A stretch of 34,721 nucleotides of DNA from Candidatus Brocadia carolinensis (GCA_002009475.1 AYTS01000082.1:1-34721), one strand, 5' to 3'. Counted from the stretch's first letter, positions 24,810 through 34,018 are shown. Notes: generated from the letters alone by a model not told the origin. A program made the numbers and translations.

Positions 24810-26159
24810 TTACAGATCAATATGGTAAATCTTGAGTTTATTATATAACGTTTTCAGGGATATGCCGAGGGCTTCCGCTGCGAGTGTTTTATTCCATTTC
24901 CTTTCCTGTAACACCTTCAGAATATGCTTCTTTTCTATTTCACTCAGTGTTCCATCTGCCCCTTCAACCATGTTGAACTTGGAGGAACTATTTCGGATGT
25001 TTTCAGGCAAATCTTCAGTCGAGATATTTTCACTTTCTGTTAATACGATTAATCGTTCTATCGTGTTCCTTAATTCACGAACATTTCCCGGCCAAGAATA
25101 TTTCATCATCATCGCCATAGTCTCGGGAAGCAATGTCTTTTTCTGTTTGTTTTGGCAAAAGGAGGTGACAAAATAATCAATCAAGGCAGGGATGTCCTCC
25201 ATCCTGTCGCGCAGGGCAGGTAGCGACAGGGTGATTACATTTAAGCGGAAATACAAGTCTTCCCTGAATCTGCCGTTTTTCACTTCCGTTGCTAAATTCT
25301 TGTTCGTGGCTGCAATGATTCGGGTGTCTACCGTGATTATCCGGTTATCACCAACACGCCGGATTTCACCTGATTGAACGACACGAAGCAATTTTGCCTG
25401 GGTGTTAATCGTCAGTTCGCCAATTTCATCTAAAAATATGCTGCCCCCATCCGCCACTTCAAACAAACCCACCCGTGACTCAGCGGCTCCCGTGAATGCG
25501 CCTTTCACATGTCCAAAAAGCTCGCTTTCCAATATAGCTTCCTGCAAGGTAGCGCAATTCACCACAACACAGGGCTTGTTTACTCTTGCGCTTCTTTGGT
25601 GAATTGCCTGGGCAACGAGTTCCTTTCCGGTGCCGCTTTCCCCCTGGATTAAAACGATAGCATCGGAAGCTGCAACCTTTTCAATCATTTTATGCACGGC
25701 AGTTATTGCAGCGCTCTCTCCAATCAGCGTAGGAGTCTTTTGAGCATCCTTCACCAACCTTTTCAGATGCACGTTCTCCTTATTTAACTGCCTTTTTTCT
25801 AACGCCTTTTGCAGCAGGATATGCAGTTCAGCTAACCGGCATGGTTTTGTTACATAATCATAAGCGCCAAGTTTAATGGCCTGAACGGCATTTTCAATAG
25901 TTCCCTGACCGGTAAGGATAATCACCTCCGTAGTAGGATCCAGCGCCTTCACTCTCTTTATAATTTCGATTCCATCCATCACCGGCATATTGATATCGAG
26001 GATGACGATATCAAAATCCCGTTCCTGGATATTTTTCAACGTATCAGCGCCGCTGGCACAACTGACTACGTTATAACCCATCCGGCTCAGTTCCTTTGCC
26101 ATAATATTTCTGAAGGTATCTTCATCATCGGTGAAGATGATGTTTGGTTTTTTACTCAT
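24810..26159 (-). CDS. NtrC-family sigma54-dependent response regulator
   Basis: A 449-residue activator with the full three-part layout. The receiver domain (1-120) has acidic DDED (11-14), phospho-acceptor Asp55 in VILDINMP and Lys105 in YVTKP. The AAA+ domain has Walker A GESGTGKE (173-180), the sigma54-contact loop GAFTGA (220-225), Walker [12 protein letters not shown] and the R-finger region [12 protein letters not shown] Fis-type helix-turn-helix at the end reads [19 protein letters not shown]. When phosphorylated it should open sigma54 promoters. It starts 50 bp after the sensor kinase stop, so the two form a pair. No clear -24/-12 site was recognised in the window. Confidence 0.93.
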   Translation of the reverse strand: MSKKPNIIFTDDEDTFRNIMAKELSRMGYNVVSCASGADTLKNIQERDFDIVILDINMPVMDGIEIIKRVKALDPTTEVIILTGQGTIENAVQAIKLGAYDYVTKPCRLAELHILLQKALEKRQLNKENVHLKRLVKDAQKTPTLIGESAAITAVHKMIEKVAASDAIVLIQGESGTGKELVAQAIHQRSARVNKPCVVVNCATLQEAILESELFGHVKGAFTGAAESRVGLFEVADGGSIFLDEIGELTINTQAKLLRVVQSGEIRRVGDNRIITVDTRIIAATNKNLATEVKNGRFREDLYFRLNVITLSLPALRDRMEDIPALIDYFVTSFCQNKQKKTLLPETMAMMMKYSWPGNVRELRNTIERLIVLTESENISTEDLPENIRNSSSKFNMVEGADGTLSEIEKKHILKVLQERKWNKTLAAEALGISLKTLYNKLKIYHIDL

Positions 26160-26209
26160 ACGCTTATAGTTCCCGATAAAGGTATCAAAGTCGTTAAAAA
26201 AATAAATTC

Positions 26210-27754
26210 TTAGGTTGCCTGCGGCAGCGAAACGGTAAAAGTTGCACCGGTGCCGGGGCCTTCACTGAACGCCTCTATCCGCCCGCTATGGACATCGATG
26301 ATGCCGTAGCATATTGCAAGACCAAGCCCCGTGCCTTTTCCCGTCGATTTTGTGGTAAAGAACGGATCAAATATCTTATCCAGATGCTCTCGTTTAATCC
26401 CAACGCCGGAGTCTTTAAAGATAATTTGTACGCCCGTTTGTTTTTTGATGGTAGAGATAAGAATGTCACCACCGCTTTCCTCGGTTGCATGGAATGAATT
26501 AATGAGTAAATTGAGAAAGACCTGCTTAAGCTGCTGTGGGTCTCCGATTACTTCGCAGGCTTCATGGGAAAGATGAAGTTGTATCTTCCGGTCTTTTTGC
26601 TGGTATTGTCCAACAGAGAGCGTGTCCTGGATAACCAGGTTAATATCAATTCTTTCAAATTTGGGCACCGAGTGTCTGGAGAAGTTGAGCAGATTTGATA
26701 TAATCGTTTTACATCGGTAGGTTTCAGCACAAATGATTTTCAGATATTCAGGAAATACCTCTAAATCCGCTTTCTCTGCTGGGTTTCTTTGTTCTTCATG
26801 ACCCAGGGTAATCTTAAGCCGCTCAGTGAGACCTTCTGCGCAACTGGCAATAGAAGCCAGGGGATTATTAATCTCATGAGCCAGTCCGGCAGTCAGGGTT
26901 CCTATGCTTGCAAGCTTTTCGTTCTGTATAAGCTTACGCTGGGTAAGCTGTAATTCTTTATAAGCCTCGCGAATTTCAAATGTGCGTTCCTCAACCTTCT
27001 GTTCGAGGCTGTTTTTCGAATCGATGAGCTGTTGCGTCTTTATGTTAATAATCCGTGCGGCCTTTAAGACGATAAGAAGGAGCGCCAGAAACAAAAATCC
27101 CATAGCTGAGCCGGTCATGACAATTGCTCTCTTTCGGGCAATTGCGATCTGCCTCTTTAAGTCAGACATGTCCTGGTATATCTCCAGGACGCCAATTTGG
27201 TTTTTTTTCCTGCCATCCTTTTCCATGTCATAGAATGGATAGTAGCTTTCGAGCAGGGTTTCTACGACATCTACCCCTTTCGAGTCGGTTGTCCCGGCTA
27301 ATCGTAATATAGATGCCGGTTTGCCATGGAGAGCGGAGTCCAGATTTTTATTTACACCCCTATCCAGGGTAAAACCGATATGTTCAGGAATGGTGCTGTA
27401 GATAATATGACCATCAAAATCATAGAGGTAGAGTTTTTTAATATGCATTCCATACAGATTTTCCCGGATAATCCGGTCAAGTTCTTTTGCCTGATTTTTA
27501 TTATTTTCCAAATCTATCTGTTTATCGCGTTTAAGGGTAGGAAGCAGAAAATCTTTGTAGATTTCATAATTCAGGTGTGAAATAAACTGATGTGCGTATT
27601 TCTCACTGCGGTTGATCAGTTCTCTGCTTTCCATATGCGGGAAGACCCATCCAACCAGAAAGCTCATAGCAGCAATGGCCACAAAACTGGTTATGGCATA
27701 GTAATGAAGTAAATTAAATTTCTCAGGATGAAGAATTTTTTGGAAATTTGCCAT
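26210..27754 (-). CDS. Membrane sensor histidine kinase, partner of the NtrC-type regulator
   Basis: A 514-residue kinase when started at ATG 27754 (MANFQKIL), which lies 10 bp after the porin stop; a longer start at 27823 would overlap the porin. A helix near residues 20-40 and another near 212-235 enclose a periplasmic sensor domain of about 170 residues with a Cache-like look (LYLYDFDGHIIYSTIPEHIG). A coiled coil comes next, then the HisKA box GLAHEINNPLAS (His about 293), the N box LLINSFHA, the G1 box DSGVGI and the G2 box GTGLGLAI. It autophosphorylates and passes phosphate to the NtrC-type regulator encoded after it. The signal may be an envelope ligand handled by the porin (inference from position). 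Confidence 0.9.
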   Translation of the reverse strand: MANFQKILHPEKFNLLHYYAITSFVAIAAMSFLVGWVFPHMESRELINRSEKYAHQFISHLNYEIYKDFLLPTLKRDKQIDLENNKNQAKELDRIIRENLYGMHIKKLYLYDFDGHIIYSTIPEHIGFTLDRGVNKNLDSALHGKPASILRLAGTTDSKGVDVVETLLESYYPFYDMEKDGRKKNQIGVLEIYQDMSDLKRQIAIARKRAIVMTGSAMGFLFLALLLIVLKAARIINIKTQQLIDSKNSLEQKVEERTFEIREAYKELQLTQRKLIQNEKLASIGTLTAGLAHEINNPLASIASCAEGLTERLKITLGHEEQRNPAEKADLEVFPEYLKIICAETYRCKTIISNLLNFSRHSVPKFERIDINLVIQDTLSVGQYQQKDRKIQLHLSHEACEVIGDPQQLKQVFLNLLINSFHATEESGGDILISTIKKQTGVQIIFKDSGVGIKREHLDKIFDPFFTTKSTGKGTGLGLAICYGIIDVHSGRIEAFSEGPGTGATFTVSLPQAT

Positions 27755-27764
27755 AGGTGTTTTT

Positions 27765-29117
27765 TTACCATCTGAATATTGCCTGAATAAAGGACTTATC
27801 ATGGATATCTTCTCCGGGTTCATTTTCTACTTCATACTCAATCTTGAATATCAGATGTTCCAGTGGAGAATAATTTATGCCAACGGCAATCCGGTCGGCC
27901 TCATTTCCGTCGGTGATATCCTGGTTGGGATCCACAGAATCAAACCGGAAAACCCCTTCTACATATTTTATATAATTGAGATGAACGGGATATTGATAGG
28001 ATGTCTGAAAGTAATAGCCACTCCGGTCATAGTCTCCTCCGTCAGCTGAACTTTGTTCTACCGTGCTGGTAATATATTCGCCACGCACTTCCAGGTTCCA
28101 CTTTTTGAACTGGATATCGGCGCCCAGGAACTCGATACTCAAACGATTATCGTTATCATACGCGCCCCGTGAATATGAACCACCAATTTCCAGCCCAGGA
28201 ATCATCTCGTATCCAAGCCGCCCGCCAATAGCCTTGTTGCTGTTGTTATCCCAGAGTTGCTGTACATCCTTGTGATCTGGCCCTGCAAGACCATTTGATA
28301 GGGCTAATTCGTATTTTAGTTTTGTGTCATGGGGAAAAGGGATTACGCCATGCAGCATTCCCCCAATATCTGAGTATGTTCCCGGTACAATCCTGATTGA
28401 GGGGAAAGGACGGTCCACCAGTTTGTTTAACGGAGCGGATTCTACAAATCTCTCTATGCCCAGGGGATATTTAAACTTTCCAAGCCGGAATATCAGCATT
28501 TTTCCGATGATGTCGTAGTCGAATTCACATCTTTCAAGCTCGTACGTTTCGAATCCGTCTTTCATTTCGATTTCTGAGCCAAAGGATAACTTTCTGGTTA
28601 TTTGTTTTCCCAGCCACAGAGTAAGTTCATTATCTTTCAGGAATTGAGAGGATGACTGCTGAGATTCATCGTCACTGCCATGAATCGGCGATGAAACCTC
28701 AAAGAATCCATGAAATTGGAATTTTTTCCAGTCTCCCTCCGTCTCTGGACGAATTGACTCAATATCGAAAGAGTAATCCTCCGGAAAAGCTTCCGGGGAA
28801 ACAGATTCGTTCCCTTCCGATGCGTTCTCTGCTCCTGCTACAGGAACTGCACTCGCATCAGCCCGGTCATCTGCATAACACATAGCGCAACAAAGCCGCA
28901 ACCAATTCCCCTCCATCATGGGGAACAAAGGGGGGTGCAAGAAAACTTCCGAAAAGAGAAGGATTTTACACGGTAATTCTATAACACACCACAGAGTGAC
29001 TACGGATAGAATGAATCCTTCTATCCCCCGCCTTCGAAAGGGTGAAATGAAGCGCGTAGCCATAGATCTGCCATCGTCTTTTTTACGGGTCGCTTCATTG
29101 CGGAAGAGGCGCATCAT
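27765..29117 (-). CDS. Outer-membrane beta-barrel porin (OprP/phosphate-selective-like) with disrupted N-terminus
   Basis: From about residue 130 on, the protein alternates short amphipathic strands with acidic turns and ends in a C-terminal aromatic, IQAIFRW, as outer-membrane barrels do. LSFGSEIEMKDGFETYELE, then FRLGKFKYPLGIERF and YSDIGGMLHG, resemble the OprO/OprP porin family. The first 80 residues are odd. They contain a dispersed repeat (98 bp, codons for LPCKILLFSEVFLHPP and after) between the hydrophobic stretch FILSVVTLWCVIEL and the mature-like start CYADDRADASA. The ATG at 29117 overlaps the previous stop as ATGA, which supports coupling. Whether export still works is uncertain. 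Confidence 0.7.
   Translation of the reverse strand: MMRLFRNEATRKKDDGRSMATRFISPFRRRGIEGFILSVVTLWCVIELPCKILLFSEVFLHPPLFPMMEGNWLRLCCAMCYADDRADASAVPVAGAENASEGNESVSPEAFPEDYSFDIESIRPETEGDWKKFQFHGFFEVSSPIHGSDDESQQSSSQFLKDNELTLWLGKQITRKLSFGSEIEMKDGFETYELERCEFDYDIIGKMLIFRLGKFKYPLGIERFVESAPLNKLVDRPFPSIRIVPGTYSDIGGMLHGVIPFPHDTKLKYELALSNGLAGPDHKDVQQLWDNNSNKAIGGRLGYEMIPGLEIGGSYSRGAYDNDNRLSIEFLGADIQFKKWNLEVRGEYITSTVEQSSADGGDYDRSGYYFQTSYQYPVHLNYIKYVEGVFRFDSVDPNQDITDGNEADRIAVGINYSPLEHLIFKIEYEVENEPGEDIHDKSFIQAIFRW
28875..28988 (-). repeat. Dispersed composite repeat, copy 6, flanked by 8-bp direct repeats inside the porin gene
   Basis: ATAACACA occurs at 28875-28882 and at 28981-28988. Between them is a 98-bp shortened family copy: TAGCGCAACAAAGCCGCA at one end and TTTTACACGGTAATTCT at the other, with the central stem blocks missing. 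The direct repeats look like a target duplication, so this copy entered as a unit. It stays open in the porin reading frame. Confidence 0.75.
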
Positions 29118-29755
29118 TGCTTATCTGGTGTATCCTTGTCGGTTTTAAAATAAGGAAATGCCCTGAAGAGTAAATTTTCAATTTCTTGTGTTAATGTCTC
29201 AAATTTCTTTATATCAGGTGGCATTGCACCAGCGCCAAAAAACCCCATACTGCCAAGGGTTCCTCTGGCCTTGACGAATCGCTGATAAATATTTTCATGT
29301 AATGTGGTTTTGTGCCGGACATCATAGTTTCTCACATTTCCCGCAAGGAGGGTGAGGTAATATTCTTCTGCCAATCCTAACCGGACTTTAGAACGGACAA
29401 AAATTGCCAGTTTCTCCTGGATATTATAATAAAATTTTTCCCGAATGGCAAAAAAGACGAGGTTTGCCATGTGTTTCGTAAGGGACTGGAAATCCTGCTT
29501 CTGAATGGCATGATTAATTTCCGGCATGAGGTCTATGTTGAATATTGCGGAAACATCAGCAATACGATCGCCGATCGTGGTGACTTCATGGGAGACCTTT
29601 TCCCAGTCACCCTGTCTTCCATAAAAGACAACGGCCTTAAATACCTTAATGAGGGGATCTTCCTCCTTAGCATATCCGTACCCATGAGCGGTGCTTTGAA
29701 TTACAGCCGAGAGGCTGATAAAAAGGATAAAATGAATAACAGCAAATTTTTTCAT
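29114..29755 (-). CDS. Exported protein of unknown function
   Basis: A 213-residue protein, not recognised. From ATG 29755 (MKKFAVIHFILFISLSAVIQ) a clear signal peptide ends near STAHGYGYA. The mature part is mostly alpha-helical, with many aromatic and charged residues and no Cys, so it binds no c-type haem. A GTG at 29770 is the alternative start. It overlaps the porin gene by 4 bp and follows a small frame by 4 bp, so it belongs to the porin/kinase/regulator operon. A periplasmic partner of the porin or a ligand-binding protein for the sensor is possible, but nothing in the sequence proves either. Confidence 0.7.
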   Translation of the reverse strand: MKKFAVIHFILFISLSAVIQSTAHGYGYAKEEDPLIKVFKAVVFYGRQGDWEKVSHEVTTIGDRIADVSAIFNIDLMPEINHAIQKQDFQSLTKHMANLVFFAIREKFYYNIQEKLAIFVRSKVRLGLAEEYYLTLLAGNVRNYDVRHKTTLHENIYQRFVKARGTLGSMGFFGAGAMPPDIKKFETLTQEIENLLFRAFPYFKTDKDTPDKQ

Positions 29756-29759
29756 AGTT

Positions 29760-29930
29760 TCATTGAGCACATATCAGCGACACCATGCAGTAGTTCATCG
29801 CCATAGCTATGCCAATAGACTTTCCTTCAGTTTTTGCAATAGGCTCTTCCGACTTGTTTGGGTTAAGGATGATTTCCATAAAGAAGGTGGTGTGAAAAAC
29901 TTGTTGGTAGAAAAACCCCTTTCGATGCAT
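29760..29930 (-). CDS. Possible small protein (56 residues)
   Basis: An ATG at 29930 opens 56 codons (MHRKGFFYQQVFHTTFFMEI...) ending with a stop 4 nt before the ATG of the exported protein. The C-terminal segment SIGIAMAMNYCMVSLICAQ is hydrophobic. The ATG follows a seven-T run on the minus strand, and one more T would join it to an upstream frame starting MSSQLSKKTNIAEEIF. Tight spacing to the next gene is the only real support. It may be spurious. Confidence 0.3.
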   Translation of the reverse strand: MHRKGFFYQQVFHTTFFMEIILNPNKSEEPIAKTEGKSIGIAMAMNYCMVSLICAQ

Positions 29931-30134
29931 AAAAAAATTTCCTCTGCTATGTTCGTTTTCTTGGATAATTGGCTGCTCATGATGACCGGCAGGTATTATT
30001 TACGGGTGGTATGAAATGAGGCTCAAACTATGGAGACCGTAATTTAGATTCGTTTGTGTGACCGTGCTCTACGCTGCTGGCAGGTTTTACCGTATACCGC
30101 ATACCGCGATTTTCCGGTGTCTTGAGGTTTAGAG

Positions 30135-30230
30135 TTAAGGAATTTCAAGGTTGATATTCTTCGGTTGTTTCACTCCCTCAGAATAACAAAATAATGCGAG
30201 ATTGTTATACTGAGGGAGTAAAGAATTTAT
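30135..30230. repeat. Dispersed repeat with GGGAGT stem (second family)
   Basis: AAGGAATTTCAAGGTTGATATTC matches 14711-14736 and 31622-31645. ACTCCCTCAG (30172-30181) pairs perfectly with CTGAGGGAGT (30210-30219), extended by an imperfect 8 bp inside. It lies beyond the 3' end of the zinc-ribbon bactofilin gene. The rest of 29931-30303 shows no gene, only a short ATACCGC/GCGGTAT stem near 30234-30257. Confidence 0.65.
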
Positions 30231-30303
30231 ACCATACCGCAGCGCGTTTAGCGGTATTTATTATATAAATTCCTGGTTCGCTGGCAACATCTGCACCTTT
30301 CCG

Positions 30304-30816
30304 CTAAATACCCCCCCCCTTTCCAACAATTAATTTACGGCAGGTGATTTTACCGTAAATTTCGCCAGGCTTCAAAATTTCAACCGTACCACTTGCATAA
30401 AGGTCTCCATGAATTTTCCCTTTTATAATAGCATTCCCAACCCGAATGTTTGAGATTTCTATGACCCCCTTCTTTTTCAGATATAACGTGCCGTGGGTTT
30501 CGATGATTTTCCCCATCAGTACCTTTATCTTATAATCATTCATGTCATTATGGTGATAGCAGTAATTACAGGTTATTGCCTGAGCCTTTGCATGGGTGTA
30601 GATTTCTTTTCCACACTTGTAACAGAGAATCCTGCGCTCTCCGCGAGCAGGTTTTTTCCTTTTTTCCGGCGGAAAAAGCACTTCCTGGATATTGATATGG
30701 CGATTACAGTAACGGCATGGTATTGAGATGCAACGAATCGAAACCGGAAAATTCCGATGGCAATAAGGACATACAATGTCTCTCGTTTCCGGAAGGTCGC
30801 CCGCTTTAGAATTCAT
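30304..30816 (-). CDS. Zinc-ribbon bactofilin-like protein
   Basis: A 170-residue cytoplasmic protein. Two zinc-ribbon modules come first: CPYCHRN with CRYCNRH, and CYKCGKE with CNYCYHH. A bactofilin-like beta-helix follows (about 100-165), with the repeats GTLYLKKKGVIEIS, AIIKGKIHGDLYASG, TVEILKPGEIYGKI and TCRKLIVGK. It probably joins or caps bactofilin filaments, using the Zn modules for nucleic acid or protein contact (inference). The CPYCH string is a metal ribbon, not a haem site, as there is no export signal. The gene ends in a nine-G run (30311-30319), where a change of one base would extend the protein. It is 45 bp after the bactofilin gene. Confidence 0.75.
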   Translation of the reverse strand: MNSKAGDLPETRDIVCPYCHRNFPVSIRCISIPCRYCNRHINIQEVLFPPEKRKKPARGERRILCYKCGKEIYTHAKAQAITCNYCYHHNDMNDYKIKVLMGKIIETHGTLYLKKKGVIEISNIRVGNAIIKGKIHGDLYASGTVEILKPGEIYGKITCRKLIVGKGGGI

Positions 30817-30861
30817 AAATCGATTCTGTCATGTATAAATTGATTATTCCGCACGGCAAGA

Positions 30862-31350
30862 TTATTCTGTCCCTTTTTTTGTTTCCTTTTTCCATTCCTT
30901 GAAATTGGTGTTTTCTGTCTTGAATCCATCGGGATTTACATTGCAATTTCCAACAAAAACAACCCCTTCCTCTATAACCAGGGTTCTTGCCTTCAGATCG
31001 CCAACAAGATGCGCCTTTTCTTTAAGTTCAACCTTTTCTGTTGCGGTGACATTCCCATCCATCCGTCCTTCAATAACGGCATTTTTCACCTTAACGTTTG
31101 CTTTAACGCTCCCCGTTTTACCAACAAATAATTCTCCCTCTTCCGTTAACATTTCCCCTTCAAACTTTCCATCGATTTTCATGGCATTGCTAAACTTGAT
31201 GGTGCCTTTTATTTCAACGTCCTGCGTCAGGTATGCTGCTTTTTCTTCACCCATTTTACTCTCCTTTCTGAGTTCCCTTTTTATTTCAGAGTCACTTTTC
31301 GTCTCATCATTTATTTTTGTCTCTTCTGTACCTTTCCGGAATAAACCCAT
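30862..31350 (-). CDS. Bactofilin
   Basis: A 162-residue polymer-forming cytoskeletal protein (bactofilin family). A charged, disordered N-terminus of about 40 residues is followed by the beta-helix core with regular repeats: DVEIKGTIKFSNAMKIDGKFEGEM, LFVGKTGSVKANVKVKNAVIEGRMDGNV, then TEKVELKEKAHLVGDLKARTLVIEEGVVFVG. The C-terminus is again charged. AGGAAAGG precedes the ATG at 31350. Bactofilins form stable filaments that shape cells or place envelope machinery. The zinc-ribbon paralogue encoded next is a likely partner. Confidence 0.9.
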   Translation of the reverse strand: MGLFRKGTEETKINDETKSDSEIKRELRKESKMGEEKAAYLTQDVEIKGTIKFSNAMKIDGKFEGEMLTEEGELFVGKTGSVKANVKVKNAVIEGRMDGNVTATEKVELKEKAHLVGDLKARTLVIEEGVVFVGNCNVNPDGFKTENTNFKEWKKETKKGTE

Positions 31351-31621
31351 GTGCTATGCCTTTCCTTTTTAGAATGATATTTTTGTTATATCAAAATAGT
31401 TAAGAACTATTTATTTCTCGAGGGAACGAATGTTAGCTGAAAAAAAACTGCCTTTTACTTGTAATCTCATATTAAAAACAAAATTTGAGAAGATTGCAAT
31501 CTTTTTTGCTGCTACCGGCTTCCCTTTTGACGGTAGGGTGAATTATTCCTGCTGCAAGGCAGGCCTAATGACAAAATAGCCTTGCCCACCAGCCGAAAAG
31601 TGAGATATAATGTGAAGTATT

Positions 31622-31714
31622 GTAATTTCAAAGATGAGATTCTTCGGTCGTTTCACTACTTTAGAATGGCCGGTAATGCGAAAATGTCATTCTGAGCGGA
31701 ACGAGGAATCTGAT
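31622..31714. repeat. Dispersed repeat, third copy of the AATTTCAAAG-AGATTCTTCGG family
   Basis: AATTTCAAAGATGAGATTCTTCGGTCG, then later GTCATTCTGAGCGGAACGAGGAATCT; the outer AGATTC and GAATCT blocks are inverted partners. It lies in the 526-bp gap between the bactofilin and the DUF445 gene. The rest of that gap has a CCTGC/GCAGG stem and a TACCG/CGGTA stem near 31519-31566, but no gene. Confidence 0.55.
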
Positions 31715-31876
31715 TAACCTCCAGAATAAAACGGGAACCTGGCGAGAGGCCAAGCTTGCACCGGGAGTTCACGATCTTCTGATGATAATGTGCCGGAACT
31801 GTGAACTGTTCAAACGCATCATGCCGGAAAGATAGCCGAGGTGTCATGCTAACTGCACGAAACAGGGGTTTATGAA

Positions 31877-32674
31877 ATGACGAAAGAAAAATCAGAAACA
31901 ATTTCGTATAGACTTCCACCGGTGACGCATGGGGAAGAAACGGTGTGGTTCGACTTAAACAAGGTAAGGATACTGAGGAATAAAAGCTTCCTGACCAATT
32001 TGTTTTCCACCGCGGTATTTGCGATTACCTTTTTAAGCCCGGAATTTGCTGGCAGAAATGCCCTCATGCTGGCCAGTCTTTTTGCCTTATCGGGTGCATT
32101 GACGAACTGGCTGGCCATCTATATGCTCTTTGAAAGAATACCAGGACTTTATGGCTCCGGTATTATTGCCCTGAGGTTTGATCAGTTTAAAGAAAGTATC
32201 CGCTCGCTGATTATGGAAAACTTTTTTACTAAAGAAAATTTTGCAAAGGTTACCCAAAATGCATTGCCTCATGCCATACAACCAGAACTGGTATTGGACA
32301 AGATTGATTTTGATAAGGTATTTCATGGTTTTGTGACGGTGATTAAAAATTCTTCTTTTGGCGGTATGTTTACCTTGTTTGGTGGAGAAAAGGTCATTGA
32401 GCCTATGCGCGAACCATTTAAAAAGGAATTTGAAAGACAGGCATCTGAAATTTTGCGGAATATTGACGTGGCCGCTATCCTGCAGAAGGAAACCGACTTC
32501 GAAACATTCAGATCCAAAATTGCCGCGATGGTCGATGCTACCGTCAATGAACTTACACCACAACGGGTAAAACAAATCGTGGAGGAAATGATGCGTTCAC
32601 ACCTGGGCTGGCTGGTTGTTTGGGGCGGGGTATTTGGTGCATTGATTGGTTTTGTCAGCGCTGTGTTTTTTTGA
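31877..32674 (+). CDS. DUF445-family membrane protein
   Basis: A 265-residue protein with helices at about 40-60 and 72-92 and a last helix at 244-264. The conserved family segment is GALTNWLAIYMLFERIPGLYGSGII, close to the DUF445/YheB pattern of G-x-TNWLA-x-x-MLF. Between the membrane parts lies a long amphipathic helical region (about 100-230). The function is unknown. The ATG at 31877 follows AGGGG. It ends 15 bp before the molybdenum enzyme gene and may be co-transcribed with it. Confidence 0.8.
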   Translation: MTKEKSETISYRLPPVTHGEETVWFDLNKVRILRNKSFLTNLFSTAVFAITFLSPEFAGRNALMLASLFALSGALTNWLAIYMLFERIPGLYGSGIIALRFDQFKESIRSLIMENFFTKENFAKVTQNALPHAIQPELVLDKIDFDKVFHGFVTVIKNSSFGGMFTLFGGEKVIEPMREPFKKEFERQASEILRNIDVAAILQKETDFETFRSKIAAMVDATVNELTPQRVKQIVEEMMRSHLGWLVVWGGVFGALIGFVSAVFF

Positions 32675-32689
32675 TACAAAGGTAATGAG

Positions 32690-33985
32690 ATGACAGAAAA
32701 AAAATTAGACCCAGTATCACGCAGGATATTGCTGAAGATGTTTGGTGTGGGGGCTGCATGGCTGGGTTTGAACAAGGTATCCTCGGTTCTGGCCCAGGTC
32801 TCTGGTCAGGCCACTCAGCAGATGCCGGGTTTTACCGGACCTGAGGTCAATCCTTCCTGGGGTGCAGTAGGCCCCTTTGTTATTTTTCCCCAAAAACTTC
32901 CGTTGATCCAGATTACGGACCGTCCGGTTCAGTTGGAAACTCCACGGCATTATTACCTGACTCCGTTCACCCCAAACGCAGCATTTTATGTCCGATGGCA
33001 TCTGGAGGGTATTCCGAATGCGGTGAATCTTTCCGAATGGCGGCTTTTCGTGGAAGGTCATGTTGGAAAACGACTGACCTTGTCTTTCACCGACCTGATG
33101 AAACAATTCAAGCCAGTCTCGATCGCTGCGGTCAATCAGTGCACCGGCAATAGTCGCAGTCGTTTTCAGCCACGTGTGCCCGGCGCTCAATGGGGAAATG
33201 GTGCTATGGGCAATGCCCTCTTTACGGGAGTGCGCCTCAAGGATGTGCTTGATGCCGCGGGGATTAAGGCGGGGTCGCTCTGTGTACAGTTTGAAGGACT
33301 GGAAAAGGGGCGCGGACTCACGGAGAGTGTCTCACACCGGTACTTAAAATCCTTGAATCTTGATGACCCGGTTATCAACGAATCTATTGTCGCTTATGAG
33401 ATGAACGGCGAGCCGCTTCCCATGCTGAACGGTTTCCCCGTCCGGCTGGTGGTTCCGGGTAAATTCTCGACGTACTGGATCAAGGCATTGACCTGGATAC
33501 GGGTGTTAACCGAACCCGACACGAATTTCTGGATGATAAAGACGTATTGCGTGCCCGATACACCACATGGTAATACTACCGTAAAGGACGTCAAGGACGG
33601 TCGGGTCAACATGGTTCCGGTTGGGACGATGCCCATCCGTTCGTTTATCATCACTCCCGATGGATCGTGCAAAATCCCGGTAGAGATGCCGGTTACGGTG
33701 CGTGGCATCGCCTTCAGTGGTTCAGGGCGTGTGGTCAACGTGGAGTTCTCTGCGGACGATGGCAAAACCTGGAGCAAGACCAGACTTGGAGATGATTATG
33801 GGAAATACTCTTTCCGCACCTGGGAGACTACCTGGATTCCAAAACATACCGGCAAGTATGCACTTGCGGTACGGGCAACTGACGAAAAAGGCACTACCCA
33901 GCCAGATGGAGAGTTTTGGAACCCAAAGGGTTACCTGTGGAATAAGATTGAACGACAGGAATTACTGGTGGACGCAGCACAGTAG
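32690..33985 (+). CDS. sorA: Sulfite dehydrogenase molybdenum subunit (SorA/SoxC-like)
   Basis: A 431-residue enzyme of the sulfite oxidase family. The N-terminus has a twin-arginine signal ([18 protein letters not shown], Arg11-Arg12), so the folded protein is exported with its cofactor. Cys151 in [11 protein letters not shown] is the molybdenum ligand. The Mo-pterin domain covers about 90-300 ([19 protein letters not shown], then [22 protein letters not shown]). The C-terminal dimerisation domain follows ([35 protein letters not shown]). It oxidises sulfite to sulfate and passes electrons to the monohaem cytochrome encoded next. Other oxo-transfer substrates are possible. The start ATG lies 15 bp after the DUF445 gene. 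Confidence 0.88.
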   Translation: MTEKKLDPVSRRILLKMFGVGAAWLGLNKVSSVLAQVSGQATQQMPGFTGPEVNPSWGAVGPFVIFPQKLPLIQITDRPVQLETPRHYYLTPFTPNAAFYVRWHLEGIPNAVNLSEWRLFVEGHVGKRLTLSFTDLMKQFKPVSIAAVNQCTGNSRSRFQPRVPGAQWGNGAMGNALFTGVRLKDVLDAAGIKAGSLCVQFEGLEKGRGLTESVSHRYLKSLNLDDPVINESIVAYEMNGEPLPMLNGFPVRLVVPGKFSTYWIKALTWIRVLTEPDTNFWMIKTYCVPDTPHGNTTVKDVKDGRVNMVPVGTMPIRSFIITPDGSCKIPVEMPVTVRGIAFSGSGRVVNVEFSADDGKTWSKTRLGDDYGKYSFRTWETTWIPKHTGKYALAVRATDEKGTTQPDGEFWNPKGYLWNKIERQELLVDAAQ

Positions 33986-34018
33986 TGTGATTACATATTT
34001 ATCAGGAAAAAGTTTCAA

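Noticed and set aside
29763..30014. Plus-strand frame of 83 codons downstream of the exported-protein gene
   Set aside because: No ribosome site or family, and it overlaps the better placed minus-strand small frame.
30304..30816. CPYCH as a cytochrome c haem site
   Set aside because: The protein has no signal peptide and the Cys pairs fit zinc ribbons, so it is cytoplasmic.
31510..31620. Possible riboswitch (minus strand holds GGGAAGCCGGT, like part of the cobalamin element)
   Set aside because: The rest of the cobalamin core is absent and the match is explained by a simple CTACCG/CGGTAG hairpin.
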